From NCBI GenBank assembly GCA_919901745.1, contig CAKKPP010000001.1, positions 1-64,000 of the forward strand: 64,000 nt of DNA, read 5' to 3'. Position numbers and translations under genes: made by a program. This document shows positions 34,596 through 43,420 of the stretch, piece by piece; within the stretch, counting starts at the first letter, position 1, and the number at the start of each line of letters is the position of its first letter. The DNA is from Chloroflexota bacterium (lineage in GTDB: Bacteria > Chloroflexota > Limnocylindria > Limnocylindrales > CSP1-4). A model generated the notes under the pieces. It ran no database searches. It worked only from the letters and a program-made list of their open reading frames with translations, and was not told the DNA's origin.

Positions 34596-35645
34596 ATGCG
34601 CCGACACGTCCTGGCGGTCACCGGCCTCTGGATCCTGCTCACGGCGGCGGGCATCTGGCTGACGCAGTTCGAGCTTCTGCCGCCCCCTGCGTCGGACAAA
34701 GGCGAGGACATCGCCCGGGCCTTCCGGTTCCTGCTCCTCCTGTCCGTGCCGGTCTTCACGTTCGTCGTCGCCGTCCTCACGTACAGCGTCCTTCGGTTCC
34801 GGACGCGGGGACAGCCGGCGGCCGACGGTTCCGGTAGCGGCGCGCTGATCTACGGCCGCGGCGCAGTCCCCGTCGCGTGGTTTTCGATCACCTCGGCGCT
34901 CGCCCTGCTCATCATGGTCTATCCCGGCCTGACCGAGCTCCCGAAGATCGCCGCCATCGAGCAGAACCCCGACCTGGTCGTGAAGGTCGAGGCGTTCCAG
35001 TGGGCCTGGCGAATCACGTACCCGGACCTGGCGCTGGAGACCACACGGGAGATGGTCCTGCCGGTCGACGAGTCGATCCGGTTCGACATCACCAGCCTCG
35101 ACGTCGTCCACGGATTCTGGGTACCTGCCTTCGGGATGAAGATCGACGCGGTTCCGGGGCTGACCACCCAGATGTCGATCCGGACGACGACCGTCGGCGA
35201 CTACTCGAGCGACCCGCTCTTCCGCCTGCAGTGCTCGCAGCTGTGCGGCGGCGCCCACGCGGTCATGATGCTCCCTGTGCGCGTCGTCACGCGCGACGCG
35301 TTCGACGCTTGGGTCGCTGCGAGCATCTCCGGCGGACCCACGGCGTCGCCGATCGCGGGGGCGACTCAACTCTCGATCTCTGCGGACAAGATCCTGTTCT
35401 CGACCGACCGACTCGAGGCCCCGGCGAACAAGCCGATCACGATCGCGTTCGACAACCAGGACGTCGGCGTGTTCCACAACATCGCCGTCTATGAACAGGG
35501 AGGCGACCTCATCGGACAGCGTACCGAGGTCGTGCTGGGGCCGGTGGCGCAGACCCTGGTTCTGGCGGCGCTCTCGCCCGGCACGTACATCTTCAAGTGC
35601 GACATCCACCCGACCACGATGGTCGGCACCCTCGAGATCAAGTAG
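34596..35645 (+). CDS. ctaC: Cytochrome c oxidase subunit II with extra C-terminal blue-copper domain
   Basis: CtaC accepts electrons at the CuA centre and passes them to subunit I. The 349-residue protein has two N-terminal membrane helices and a CuA domain, with DVVHGFWVPAFGMKID and CSQLCGGAHAVMM giving the expected His/Cys/Cys/His/Met ligands. A second cupredoxin domain (about residues 250-349) has H294, C335, H338 and M342 in the type 1 copper pattern (VFHNIAVYE and FKCDIHPTTMVG). Extra cytochrome c fusions are familiar in caa3 oxidases, but a fused blue-copper domain is less usual. It may replace cytochrome c as direct electron donor. Confidence 0.9.
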   Translation: MRRHVLAVTGLWILLTAAGIWLTQFELLPPPASDKGEDIARAFRFLLLLSVPVFTFVVAVLTYSVLRFRTRGQPAADGSGSGALIYGRGAVPVAWFSITSALALLIMVYPGLTELPKIAAIEQNPDLVVKVEAFQWAWRITYPDLALETTREMVLPVDESIRFDITSLDVVHGFWVPAFGMKIDAVPGLTTQMSIRTTTVGDYSSDPLFRLQCSQLCGGAHAVMMLPVRVVTRDAFDAWVAASISGGPTASPIAGATQLSISADKILFSTDRLEAPANKPITIAFDNQDVGVFHNIAVYEQGGDLIGQRTEVVLGPVAQTLVLAALSPGTYIFKCDIHPTTMVGTLEIK

Positions 35646-35655
35646 GAGGCGGCGA

Positions 35656-37533
35656 ATGACGACGGTCCCGGCAACGGCCGCCGCCCGAGGCCCGGGGACC
35701 TGGGCCTTCCGCTGGATCGTCCGTGGCCTCCTCTTCGGAGTCGCCGGGTTCGCGATTGGGGCAGCGATGGCCGCGGCCATCCGGACCGCCGCGGGTGCGG
35801 AGCCCTGGGACTTCGAGCAGAACTTCACGCTCGGGTACATGGTCGCCCTGCCAGCCTGGCTCCTGGGCATCGGTGTCTGGGAGCGCTGGGCGCGCGAGTG
35901 GCTCGGCCGACCCGTGGCCGACGCGGGCCCGTCCGACTGGCGCCGCTACTTCGCGTTCACGCTCGACCACAAGGTCATCGGGGTGCAGTACATCGTCACG
36001 TTCGTCGCCCTCTTCCTCCTCGCCGGCTTCCTCGCCATGGTCCTGCGGGTCCACCTTATGGTTGCCGACGGGAGCGTCCTCGGTGAGCACCTCTACAACA
36101 ACGTCATGGGCCTGCACGGGATCATGATGATCGCGGTCGCGGTCGCCTCCCTCGCCGGCGGCTTCGGCAACTATTTCGTGCCGCTCCTCATCGGGGCGCG
36201 CGACGTCGCGTTTCCGCGACTCAACGCCCTGAGCTTCTGGCTCGTCCCACCGGTCGCGATCCTCCTCGTCCTGTCGCTGGCCTTCGGTGGCTTCGATTCC
36301 GGCTGGACGGCCTACCCGCCGTTGAGCGTCCGCAACGCATCCGGCCAGGTCCTGTTCAACCTCGCGGTCATCACCTTCGGCCTCTCGTCCATCCTCGGCG
36401 GGATGAATTTCCTCGTCACGATCCACAAGCTCCGGGCGCCCGGGATGACCTGGGGTCGGTTGCCGATCTTTGCCTGGTCGATCTACGCCATGAGCTGGAT
36501 CGCCCTGCTCTTCACCCAGTTCCTCGCGGCGGCCCTGATCATGGTCCTGCTCGACCGGATCGCGGGGACGGCGTTCTTCGACGTCAGCAACGGCGGGGCG
36601 CCGCTCCTCTACCAGCACGTCTTCTGGTTCTACTCGCACCCGGCCGTCTACGTGATGGTCCTGCCGGGCTTCGGAGTGGCCCTCGAGGTCCTCACCCACT
36701 TCTCGCGCAAGCCGCTGTTCGCCTACCGCTGGGCCGTCGCCGGGTTCCTCGGGATCCTCGGGCTGTCGGGGGTCGTCTGGGCCCACCACCTGTTCGTCGC
36801 CGGGATACCGGCGGAGCTCCTCGCCCCCTTCCTCGTCACGACCGAGCTCATCTCCATCCCGACCGGCCTCGTCATGCTTGCCGCCCTCGGCACCATCTGG
36901 ATGGGACGCCTGTGGCTCCGCGTGCCGATGTTGTTCGCGCTCGGGGTGGTGTTCAGCTTCCTGATCGGCGGGATCACCGGGATCTTCCTCGCAGACGTTC
37001 CGACTGACATGGCGCTCCACGACAGCTACTTCGTCGTCGCCCACTTCCACTACACGATCATCGGCGGCGAGATCTTCGCCCTGTTCGCGGCGATCTACTA
37101 CTGGCTCCCGAAGATGACGGGGCGGATGTACTCCGAGCGACTCGGCCAGATCCACTTCTGGCTCATGTTCCTCGGCTTCAACGCCACGTTCCTGCCGATG
37201 TTCCTCGTGGGCTTCGGCGGGATGAACCGGCGCGTCGCCTCGTACGAGCCCGCGCTCCAGGACCTGAACGTCCTCGTCTCGGTGATGGCCTTCATCCTCG
37301 GTGCGAGCTTCATCCCATTCGTCGTCAACATGGTCGGGCTGGCCCGGAAGAGTGCTCCCCGCGCGGTCGCGAACCCGTGGCAGGCGCGAACCCTGGAGTG
37401 GCAGGTTTCGTCTCCACCGCCCCTCGAGAACTTCCCGGTCCTGCCGGTCGTCGAAAGCCACCCCTATGACTACGGCGGACCCGCTCCGCGTCATGCGGTC
37501 CTGCCGGGTGTCGAGCCGGAGGCGGCCCAATGA
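35656..37533 (+). CDS. ctaD: Cytochrome c oxidase subunit I, A2-type haem-copper oxidase
   Basis: CtaD holds haem a, haem a3 and CuB and reduces oxygen while pumping protons. Ligand motifs include MGLHGIMMI, FYSHPAVYVMVLPGFG, VWAHHLFVAG and DSYFVVAHFHY. The XGHPEVY motif of A1 oxidases is replaced by YSHPAVY. The missing Glu with Tyr-Ser is the mark of type A2 enzymes such as Thermus caa3. The 625-residue protein has an N-terminal extension with two extra hydrophobic segments before LDHKVIGVQYIVT. AGGAGG supports the ATG. The stop overlaps ctaE by ATGA. Confidence 0.93.
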   Translation: MTTVPATAAARGPGTWAFRWIVRGLLFGVAGFAIGAAMAAAIRTAAGAEPWDFEQNFTLGYMVALPAWLLGIGVWERWAREWLGRPVADAGPSDWRRYFAFTLDHKVIGVQYIVTFVALFLLAGFLAMVLRVHLMVADGSVLGEHLYNNVMGLHGIMMIAVAVASLAGGFGNYFVPLLIGARDVAFPRLNALSFWLVPPVAILLVLSLAFGGFDSGWTAYPPLSVRNASGQVLFNLAVITFGLSSILGGMNFLVTIHKLRAPGMTWGRLPIFAWSIYAMSWIALLFTQFLAAALIMVLLDRIAGTAFFDVSNGGAPLLYQHVFWFYSHPAVYVMVLPGFGVALEVLTHFSRKPLFAYRWAVAGFLGILGLSGVVWAHHLFVAGIPAELLAPFLVTTELISIPTGLVMLAALGTIWMGRLWLRVPMLFALGVVFSFLIGGITGIFLADVPTDMALHDSYFVVAHFHYTIIGGEIFALFAAIYYWLPKMTGRMYSERLGQIHFWLMFLGFNATFLPMFLVGFGGMNRRVASYEPALQDLNVLVSVMAFILGASFIPFVVNMVGLARKSAPRAVANPWQARTLEWQVSSPPPLENFPVLPVVESHPYDYGGPAPRHAVLPGVEPEAAQ

Positions 37534-38141
37534 ACACGCTCGAGACCAGCGCCACCATGGCAGACGAGCACGGGTCCGCCGCAGCCGCCGCCGACGTTCC
37601 CGGACACGAGGGCCACGATCCTGCCGATGTCGGCCGGTTCGGGCTCCTGCTGTTCCTCTTCTCGGAGTCCTTCCTGTTCGCGGCGTTCATCTCGGCGCGC
37701 CTGTACCTCTCCGGCCTGGCAAAACCCGAGCACGTCAACCTGTCGCTTGGAGTGGTGTTGACGGCGCTCCTCGTCGCCAGCAGCCTGCTCTCGTACCGGG
37801 GACTCGCGGCGCTCCGACGCGGCGACGGGCGCGCCGCCGCGCGCTGGCTCAGCGGCACGGTCCTGCTCGGCCTCGGCTTCGTCGGCGGGGTGGCGATCGA
37901 GTGGTCGACCGCGGAGTTCTCGATCACGAGCGCGTACGGCTCGGCGTTCTATTCGGTCACCGGCCTGCACGCCACCCATCTCATCAGCGGCCTCATCGCC
38001 CTGGCCCTCGGGATCCGGCTTCTTCGCCGCAACCACTTCGCCGCTGGTTCCACCTGGGGGATCCGCGGCTGCATCATCTACTGGACCTACGTGGACCTGA
38101 TCTGGGTGCTGGTCATCTTCCCGGTCCTGTATCTGCTGTGA
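37530..38141 (+). CDS. ctaE: Cytochrome c oxidase subunit III
   Basis: The 203-residue integral membrane protein is subunit III, with five predicted helices. Family features are LLLFLFSESFLFAAFISARL at the first helix and SVTGLHATHLISGLIALALG then IIYWTYVDLIWVLVIFPVLYL at the end. It stabilises the D-channel side of subunit I. The N-terminal 25 residues are polar and His-rich (ADVPGHEGHDPADVG). It overlaps ctaD by 4 nt and is part of the ctaCDE operon. Confidence 0.9.
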   Translation: MNTLETSATMADEHGSAAAAADVPGHEGHDPADVGRFGLLLFLFSESFLFAAFISARLYLSGLAKPEHVNLSLGVVLTALLVASSLLSYRGLAALRRGDGRAAARWLSGTVLLGLGFVGGVAIEWSTAEFSITSAYGSAFYSVTGLHATHLISGLIALALGIRLLRRNHFAAGSTWGIRGCIIYWTYVDLIWVLVIFPVLYLL

Positions 38142-38142
38142 C

Positions 38143-38715
38143 GTGAAGCTCCGGGCACTTCTCCCGTCTTCTCGCCCCCGGATCACCGTGAACCGCCCGA
38201 TGATCACGTTCATCGGCGGTGCGCTCATTGCCGGCGCGATCAGCGGCGGGCTGCTCGGGGTGATCGCATGGAGCGCCTTCGCGTCGACGGCCGAGGCTCG
38301 GGTCGCGGAGCGAGTCGTCGTCGCCATCCAGGCCGGGACCGGTGATCGACTGGCCAGGGGCGACGTGGCCGGAAGCTCGGCCGGCGCTGCCGGGCTTCCG
38401 CCGAGTGCGGTCAGACTGGCGACGGGCGATACCCTCGTCCTGCGCAACGACGACGGCCGGGCCCACCGCGTTGGCGCCTACACGATCGCGCCGGGCGCCA
38501 TCCTCGAGCTGGCCGTGACTGCCGCCGACTCCGGCACCTTCCAGTGCTCCTTCAACGCGGCCGGGAGATTTTCGCTGGACGTGGTTCCGCCGCTCCAGCC
38601 AGCGACCGTGATCCTGCCCGCGATCCTCATCGGCCTGCCAGTCGGAGGGGTCGCCGGGCTCGTCGGCTGGATCGCCCGTGCCATCGGGGAGCCGGACGTC
38701 CCGATGGCCGAGTAG
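38143..38715 (+). CDS. Membrane protein with incomplete cupredoxin-like domain
   Basis: The 190-residue protein has one N-terminal and one C-terminal membrane helix (ITFIGGALIAGAISGGLLGV and LPAILIGLPVGGVAGLVGWI). Between them is a beta domain with cupredoxin traits: VRLATGDTLVLRNDDGRAHRVG and GTFQCSFNAAGRFSLDV. It keeps the first His and the Cys of a type 1 copper site but lacks the second His and the Met. It may bind copper for assembly or be a structural oxidase subunit. It starts with GTG 1 nt after ctaE, so it is almost surely co-translated with it. Confidence 0.7.
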   Translation: MKLRALLPSSRPRITVNRPMITFIGGALIAGAISGGLLGVIAWSAFASTAEARVAERVVVAIQAGTGDRLARGDVAGSSAGAAGLPPSAVRLATGDTLVLRNDDGRAHRVGAYTIAPGAILELAVTAADSGTFQCSFNAAGRFSLDVVPPLQPATVILPAILIGLPVGGVAGLVGWIARAIGEPDVPMAE

Positions 38716-38728
38716 CCGGAGAGCGACG

Positions 38729-39445
38729 GTGGGTGAGACGATCCAGGACATCCGGGCGGCGCTGCTGAGCATCCTCGAATCGATCCTCGTCCCCGACTGG
38801 GGGGCGGTCGTCGCGCTCATCCCGTTGGTCCTCCTCGGGGCGATCATCCTCGGCCTGGGTTCCATCGCGCGGCGGTGGCTCGAGTACTACCTCACCCAGC
38901 CCGTGCCACCGCGGCCAGTCTCGAGAGAACCGGCCGACCTCCACACCGAACTGCGGCGACGGGTCGCGCTCATCCCGGTCGGCGCGATCCTCGTCGTCCT
39001 GGCCATCTCGGTCCTGCCCACCCGGATCAGGGGCATCCCCCAGGTCGGGCCGGACATGCTCGTACTTGTCGCGGGAATCGTCGTCGCTCTCGTGGGGACC
39101 GGACATGCAGTACGGGCCGCCGAGTCCGCCGACCGACATGACACCGACTCTGGCTATTCGTCGGCGTCGCGGTCCCTCCGGCCGTCCCTCCGGCGGTCCC
39201 TCCGGCGGCTTGCCGCAGAGCGCGACCGGATCCCGCGCCCGGTTCAACCGCTGGCAGGCGTGGTCGCCGGCGCGGCCATCGTCGCGGGCGCCTTCGTTCT
39301 TGCCGGCGGATCGCCGGCCCGTGGCGCACTCCCCGAGGTCGCCGTCGCACCGCTCCTCGTCGGAATCCTGATCGCGCTCGGCTCGGTCGTTGCCGCGGTC
39401 CGCGCCTGGGAGCGCGATGGACAGCGTTCGGGTGCAAACCTGTAG
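38729..39445 (+). CDS. Multi-pass membrane protein at the end of the oxidase cluster
   Basis: The 238-residue protein has about five hydrophobic helices: VVALIPLVLLGAIILGLGSI, VALIPVGAILVVLAISVLP, DMLVLVAGIVVALVGTGHAV, and two near the C-terminus. A Ser/Arg-rich loop in the middle (SLRPSLRRSLRRLAAERDRI) comes from a short DNA repeat TCCCTCCGGC. I know no family. Its place 13 nt after the cupredoxin-like gene suggests a role in the oxidase complex or copper handling. Confidence 0.65.
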   Translation: MGETIQDIRAALLSILESILVPDWGAVVALIPLVLLGAIILGLGSIARRWLEYYLTQPVPPRPVSREPADLHTELRRRVALIPVGAILVVLAISVLPTRIRGIPQVGPDMLVLVAGIVVALVGTGHAVRAAESADRHDTDSGYSSASRSLRPSLRRSLRRLAAERDRIPRPVQPLAGVVAGAAIVAGAFVLAGGSPARGALPEVAVAPLLVGILIALGSVVAAVRAWERDGQRSGANL

Positions 39446-39682
39446 GTCGAGGAGCCGAAACGGTGGCCAAGCCGGCTCCGCCGGCGACGCGATCGGCGAT
39501 CAGCCCGACTTCATGCGGGTTCCCACCCGAACGCGCGCGCGAGATCGTCGGTCTGGATGACCCGTCCGGCAGGAAGCGGCGGCCCTGTGGTTCACACGCG
39601 GCTCGTATCATGGGGGCGACCGCTCGCCCTTCATGCTCGGGTTGTCCCCGCAGCGGTCAGAGCAGACCGGGAGACCGCGGGC

Positions 39683-40855
39683 GTGATCGAAGTGGCCGAT
39701 GTCATCGTCGTCGGGGCCGGCGTCCAGGGCGCCAGTCTCGCCTTCCACCTCGCAGAGCGCGGCGCTTCCGTGCTGGTCATCGAGCGGGGGTCGGTCGGTG
39801 GCGAGGCGACGGGGCGCTCGTCCGGCTTCGTGCGGATGCACTACGACCTCGAGATCGATGCGCGGCTGGCCTGGGCCTCGTACCCGTACTTCGCGGACTG
39901 GGCGGGCCGCGTGGGTCACGGCGACTGCGGTTTCGTCCGGACCGGATTCGTCCAGCTGGTGCCCGCGACGCTGGACGACGACCTCCGGGCGAATGTCGCC
40001 ATGCACCAGCGGATCGGGATCCGGACGAGCACGATCGGACCGGCCGAGCTGGCCACGCTCGCCCCGGGGATCGTCACGGACGATGTCGGCGTGGCGGCCT
40101 ACGAGCCCGACTCCGGCTACGCGGACCCGGCCGGGACGGCATCCGGGTTCATCGCCGCGGCGCGGGCCCGCGGTGCGCGGCTGGTCCAGCGCTGCCGGGT
40201 CGAGACGGTGGTCACCGACGGCGACCGGGTGATCGGGGTCGACACGGCGCAGGGGAGGTTTGCCGCTCCGGTGGTCGTCGATGTCGCGGGTGCGTGGGCG
40301 GCCGCGCTGGCGCGCACGGTGGGCGTCAACGTGCCGGTCCAGTCCTGGCGCCACGACACCGCGTACTTCGGACTCCCGCCGGGACGGACCACCGACTTCC
40401 CGATCGTCATCGACGACATCAACGGCGTCTATTTTCGCCCGGAGGGCAGGGACCTCCTGCTCGTGGGCCTGGAGACGGACAACCTCATCGGCGGTTCACC
40501 GGACCGGCCGATGGCGGCAATGTCCGGGGACGTCGCAGAGCAGATGGCGGAGCGCGTCTGCCGGCGCGTCCCGTGGATGGGAAGCGGAACGTTCAGGACT
40601 GCCCACGGTGGCCAGGACGGGATCACGCCGGACCAGCGCCCGATCATCGACAAGGCGGGTCCGGAGGGCTTCCTCCTCGCCTGCGGGTTCTCCGGCACGG
40701 GGTTCAAGACCGCCCCGGCCGTCGGAGCGAGCCTGGCGGAACTCATCCTCGACGGACGGTCACGCACCGTCGACCTCTCCGCCTACGCGCTGCGCCGGTT
40801 CGCCGAGGGTCGGCCCCTCGTGGGCGAGCATCCGTACGGGCTCCTCTGGCGCTGA
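39683..40855 (+). CDS. FAD-dependent oxidoreductase (DAO family)
   Basis: The 390-residue protein has the Rossmann FAD motif VIVVGAGVQGASLAFHLAER, then EATGRSSGFVRMHYDLEID, and the C-terminal ACGFSGTGFKTAPAVG. It belongs to the D-amino-acid oxidase/sarcosine oxidase/glycine oxidase superfamily. It differs from the flavoprotein at 21.3 kb, which is only distantly similar. The substrate is probably an N-methylated or secondary amine. GGGAG at 9 nt supports the GTG at 39683. The 237-bp region before it holds nothing I recognise. Confidence 0.83.
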   Translation: MIEVADVIVVGAGVQGASLAFHLAERGASVLVIERGSVGGEATGRSSGFVRMHYDLEIDARLAWASYPYFADWAGRVGHGDCGFVRTGFVQLVPATLDDDLRANVAMHQRIGIRTSTIGPAELATLAPGIVTDDVGVAAYEPDSGYADPAGTASGFIAAARARGARLVQRCRVETVVTDGDRVIGVDTAQGRFAAPVVVDVAGAWAAALARTVGVNVPVQSWRHDTAYFGLPPGRTTDFPIVIDDINGVYFRPEGRDLLLVGLETDNLIGGSPDRPMAAMSGDVAEQMAERVCRRVPWMGSGTFRTAHGGQDGITPDQRPIIDKAGPEGFLLACGFSGTGFKTAPAVGASLAELILDGRSRTVDLSAYALRRFAEGRPLVGEHPYGLLWR

Positions 40856-40991
40856 TCCGTGGGATTCGGTTGTACCGCTCCTCGATCAGCGACCTCGAAC
40901 CGACGTTGACGGGCGAAGGCCCTCGACGTCCTGGTTCTCGTCCCGTCGCGTGATCGTGGAACCGGGAGCGTTGGTCCGTCGTCTGCGCCGC

Positions 40992-41537
40992 ATGTCGATC
41001 AACCGACGCACTGCCCTGCGGGCCCTCGTCGCCGTGTTCGCCCTGACCGCGCTGGTTCCCGTGCCGGCTGCGCTGGCCTCGTGCGTCGAGCCACGGCCGC
41101 TGGAGCAGGTGATCGCCGGGTCCGAGGTCGTGATCGTGGGGACGGTGACCGCCTTGGCCAACGACGGGCGCTGGGCTAGCGTCTCCGTCGAGGAGGTCTG
41201 GAAGGGCGGTCCGTTACCGGCGATCGTCGAGGTCCGCGGCGGCCCCGAACCGGGCACGGCGAGTTCGGTCGATCGGACCTTCGCCCAGGGTCGCTACCTG
41301 TTCACGCTCTTCCGGGATGGGGCGATCCTGTCCGACAACTCCTGCAGTGGAACCACCGCGTGGGTCGATGACCTTGGGGCGTTCCGCCCGGCCGATTGGG
41401 CAGGGCCAGATCAGGCCGAAGCGGACACGCCGAGCGGCGTCGATCTCGGGTTCCTCCTGCCGATCCTTGGCGTGGCCATTGTCGCCCTGGGCGTGATCGG
41501 TGGAGCCTGGATGATCGGCCGGGCTCGCGACGCCTGA
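40992..41537 (+). CDS. Secreted, C-terminally membrane-anchored protein, paralogue A
   Basis: The 181-residue protein has a signal peptide (RALVAVFALTALVPVPAALA), a mature N-terminus SCVEPRPLEQVI, a beta domain (EVVIVGTVTALANDGRWASV, SVEEVWKGG) and a C-terminal helix (FLLPILGVAIVALGVIGGAW). The domain begins with Ser-Cys and resembles the netrin/TIMP type OB fold in outline. That comparison is weak. A paralogue lies at 42811-43416, on the other side of glgA. The two share GTVTA, SVEEVW and a Cys-rich end. Function unknown. Confidence 0.72.
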   Translation: MSINRRTALRALVAVFALTALVPVPAALASCVEPRPLEQVIAGSEVVIVGTVTALANDGRWASVSVEEVWKGGPLPAIVEVRGGPEPGTASSVDRTFAQGRYLFTLFRDGAILSDNSCSGTTAWVDDLGAFRPADWAGPDQAEADTPSGVDLGFLLPILGVAIVALGVIGGAWMIGRARDA

Positions 41538-41584
41538 CCCAGTCCGGTCACGTTTCGTCGTGCCTGGCGACGCGCGCAGCGGGA

Positions 41585-42781
41585 TCAGAGGGACCGGTAC
41601 AGCTCCACGGTCTGCTCTGCGATCGAGGCCCAGCTGAAGTTGTCGACGGCGCGTTGCCGTCCGGCCTCGCCCATGGCCGCGCGTTGTCCGGGGTCGGCCA
41701 TCAGCGTGTTGATCCCGGCAGCAAGGCCGCGCTCGAACCCCTCGGGATCGCTCGGCTCGAAGGCGCCCGGCGAGGCCGCCTCGAAGGGGACCAGCAGGCC
41801 CGTCTTCCCGTCAATCACGACCTCCGGGATTCCGCCCACCGCGCTCGCCACGACGGCGGTGCCGCAGGCCATCGCCTCGAGGTTGATGATCCCGAACGGC
41901 TCGTAGACGGAGGGGCAGCAGAAGACCGTGGCATTCGCGTACAGCTGACGGACGGTCGGCTTGTCGACCATCTCGGCAATCCAGTGAACGTTCGGGCGGA
42001 CCGCGCGCGCCGCGGCGACGGCCGCCTCCATCTCGGCCGCGATCTCGGGCGTGTCGGGAGCCCCGGCGGCGAGGACGACCGCATACCCCGGATCGAGGTG
42101 GCGGATCGCACGGACCAGGTGGACGATGCCCTTCTGGCGGGTGATCCGACCAACGAACAGGACGAAGGGCATGGTCGGATCGATGCCGAAGCGGCCCAGG
42201 AGGTCGGTGCCCTGGTCGGGGTGGTATTCGTCGGTGTCGATCCCGTTATGGATGATGCGGACGCGGTCCGGGTCGACATCGAAATTCGCGAGCACATCGT
42301 CGCGCGTCCCCGCCGAGACGGCGATGACGGCATCGGCCATCTCGATGGCGGTCCGCTCGACCCAGAGTGAGGCGTCATAGCCGCCGCCGAGCTGCTCGCG
42401 CTTCCACGGGCGAAGCGGTTCGAGGGAGTGTGTCGTGACGACCAATGGAATCCCGTACGCGAGCTTGGCCACGATCCCACCGAGGTGCGTGTACCAGGTG
42501 TGGCAGTGGACGACATCGGCATCGATCGGCTGCGCGGCGAAGGCGAGATCGCGGCTGAACGCGGCCAGCACCGGGCGAAGCTTCTCCGGCGTGGCAGCAA
42601 GGTCGTGGGCGACGGAGAAGCCGCGGACCCTCAGCTGCTCTGCGGCCACATCCTGTGTCCCGAATGTGCGCACATCGACGTCGATCAGGCGCGCCAGCTC
42701 TCGGGTGAGATATTCGACATGGACGCCGGCGCCGCCGTAGACGTCGGGCGGGTACTCGTTGGTCAGGATCAGCGCCTTCAC
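41585..42781 (-). CDS. glgA: Glycogen synthase / alpha-1,4-glucan glycosyltransferase (GT4, actinobacterial type)
   Basis: The 398-residue GT-B enzyme transfers glucose from a nucleotide sugar to a glucan. The N-terminus has NEYPPDVYGGAGVHVEYLT, the middle VVHCHTWYTHLGGIVA, and the C-terminal domain VLFVGRITRQKGIVHLVRAI and PSVYEPFGIINLEAMACGTA with the donor-binding Glu. This is the short form seen in actinobacteria, where GlgA/GlgM uses ADP-glucose to make maltose-1-phosphate or glycogen. It sits convergent/divergent between two paralogous secreted-protein genes on the opposite strand. No glgC or glgB is in the window. Confidence 0.88.
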   Translation of the reverse strand: MKALILTNEYPPDVYGGAGVHVEYLTRELARLIDVDVRTFGTQDVAAEQLRVRGFSVAHDLAATPEKLRPVLAAFSRDLAFAAQPIDADVVHCHTWYTHLGGIVAKLAYGIPLVVTTHSLEPLRPWKREQLGGGYDASLWVERTAIEMADAVIAVSAGTRDDVLANFDVDPDRVRIIHNGIDTDEYHPDQGTDLLGRFGIDPTMPFVLFVGRITRQKGIVHLVRAIRHLDPGYAVVLAAGAPDTPEIAAEMEAAVAAARAVRPNVHWIAEMVDKPTVRQLYANATVFCCPSVYEPFGIINLEAMACGTAVVASAVGGIPEVVIDGKTGLLVPFEAASPGAFEPSDPEGFERGLAAGINTLMADPGQRAAMGEAGRQRAVDNFSWASIAEQTVELYRSL

Positions 42782-42810
42782 CGGTCAAGCCTAGAGGGAA
42801 CCAATGCTCC

Positions 42811-43416
42811 GTGCGCGGCGTCCGTCGGCCCATGACACGCCTGCTGCACCCGTGGGCTGTTCGCACGGTGCCCAAGGCCACGGCGATGGCCCTTCTCTGG
42901 CTCCTCGCGACGGCCGCGGCCCATCCTCCGGCCGCGTGGGCGCTCTCGTGCATGGCGCCGCCTCCGATGGACGAGGCGGTCGTGCGGGCCGAGATCGCGT
43001 TCGTCGGGACGGTGACCGCCGTGGCCAACGACGCGCACCTGGCGTCCATCTCGGTCGAGGAAGTGTGGGCCGGCCCCGATCTCCCCGCCGTGGTCGAGGT
43101 CGGCAATGTTCGCCCGGCGGACGACCCGGAGTCCGTCTGGGACCGGACCTACACGCCGGGTGCCCGCTACCTGTTCTTCCCGTACGTCGAGGACGGCCGC
43201 CTGGTCGACGGCCCGTGCACCTTCACGAGTGAGTGGCAGCCGGACTTCGCGAAGTTCCGTCCGGAATCGGCCCGAACTGCGGCGCCCGCCGAGCCCAACC
43301 CGGCAGATCCGGCGGCCGTCGCCGGCGGCCTCGTCGGACCGGCGATCGCGGTTGGCATCCTGGGCGTCGCGATCATCGGTGGCGCGTGGTTCGTGAGTCG
43401 CGGCCGATCGACCTGA
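42811..43416 (+). CDS. Secreted, C-terminally membrane-anchored protein, paralogue B
   Basis: The 201-residue protein has a signal peptide (AMALLWLLATAAAHPPAAWA), then LSCMAPPPMDEAVVRAEIAF, VGTVTAVANDAHLASISVEE and a C-terminal helix (VGPAIAVGILGVAIIGGAWF). It is clearly paralogous to the protein at 40992-41537. GTG was chosen because AGAGGGAA lies 10 nt upstream; an ATG at 42832 is possible. The pair probably arose by duplication around glgA. A surface enzyme inhibitor or sensor role is possible but not shown. Confidence 0.72.
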   Translation: MRGVRRPMTRLLHPWAVRTVPKATAMALLWLLATAAAHPPAAWALSCMAPPPMDEAVVRAEIAFVGTVTAVANDAHLASISVEEVWAGPDLPAVVEVGNVRPADDPESVWDRTYTPGARYLFFPYVEDGRLVDGPCTFTSEWQPDFAKFRPESARTAAPAEPNPADPAAVAGGLVGPAIAVGILGVAIIGGAWFVSRGRST

Positions 43417-43420
43417 GCGC

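Noticed and set aside
35638-37530. Long minus-strand frame opposite ctaD
   Set aside because: It is strongly charged and low complexity, the expected antisense image of a membrane protein gene. ctaD is unambiguous.
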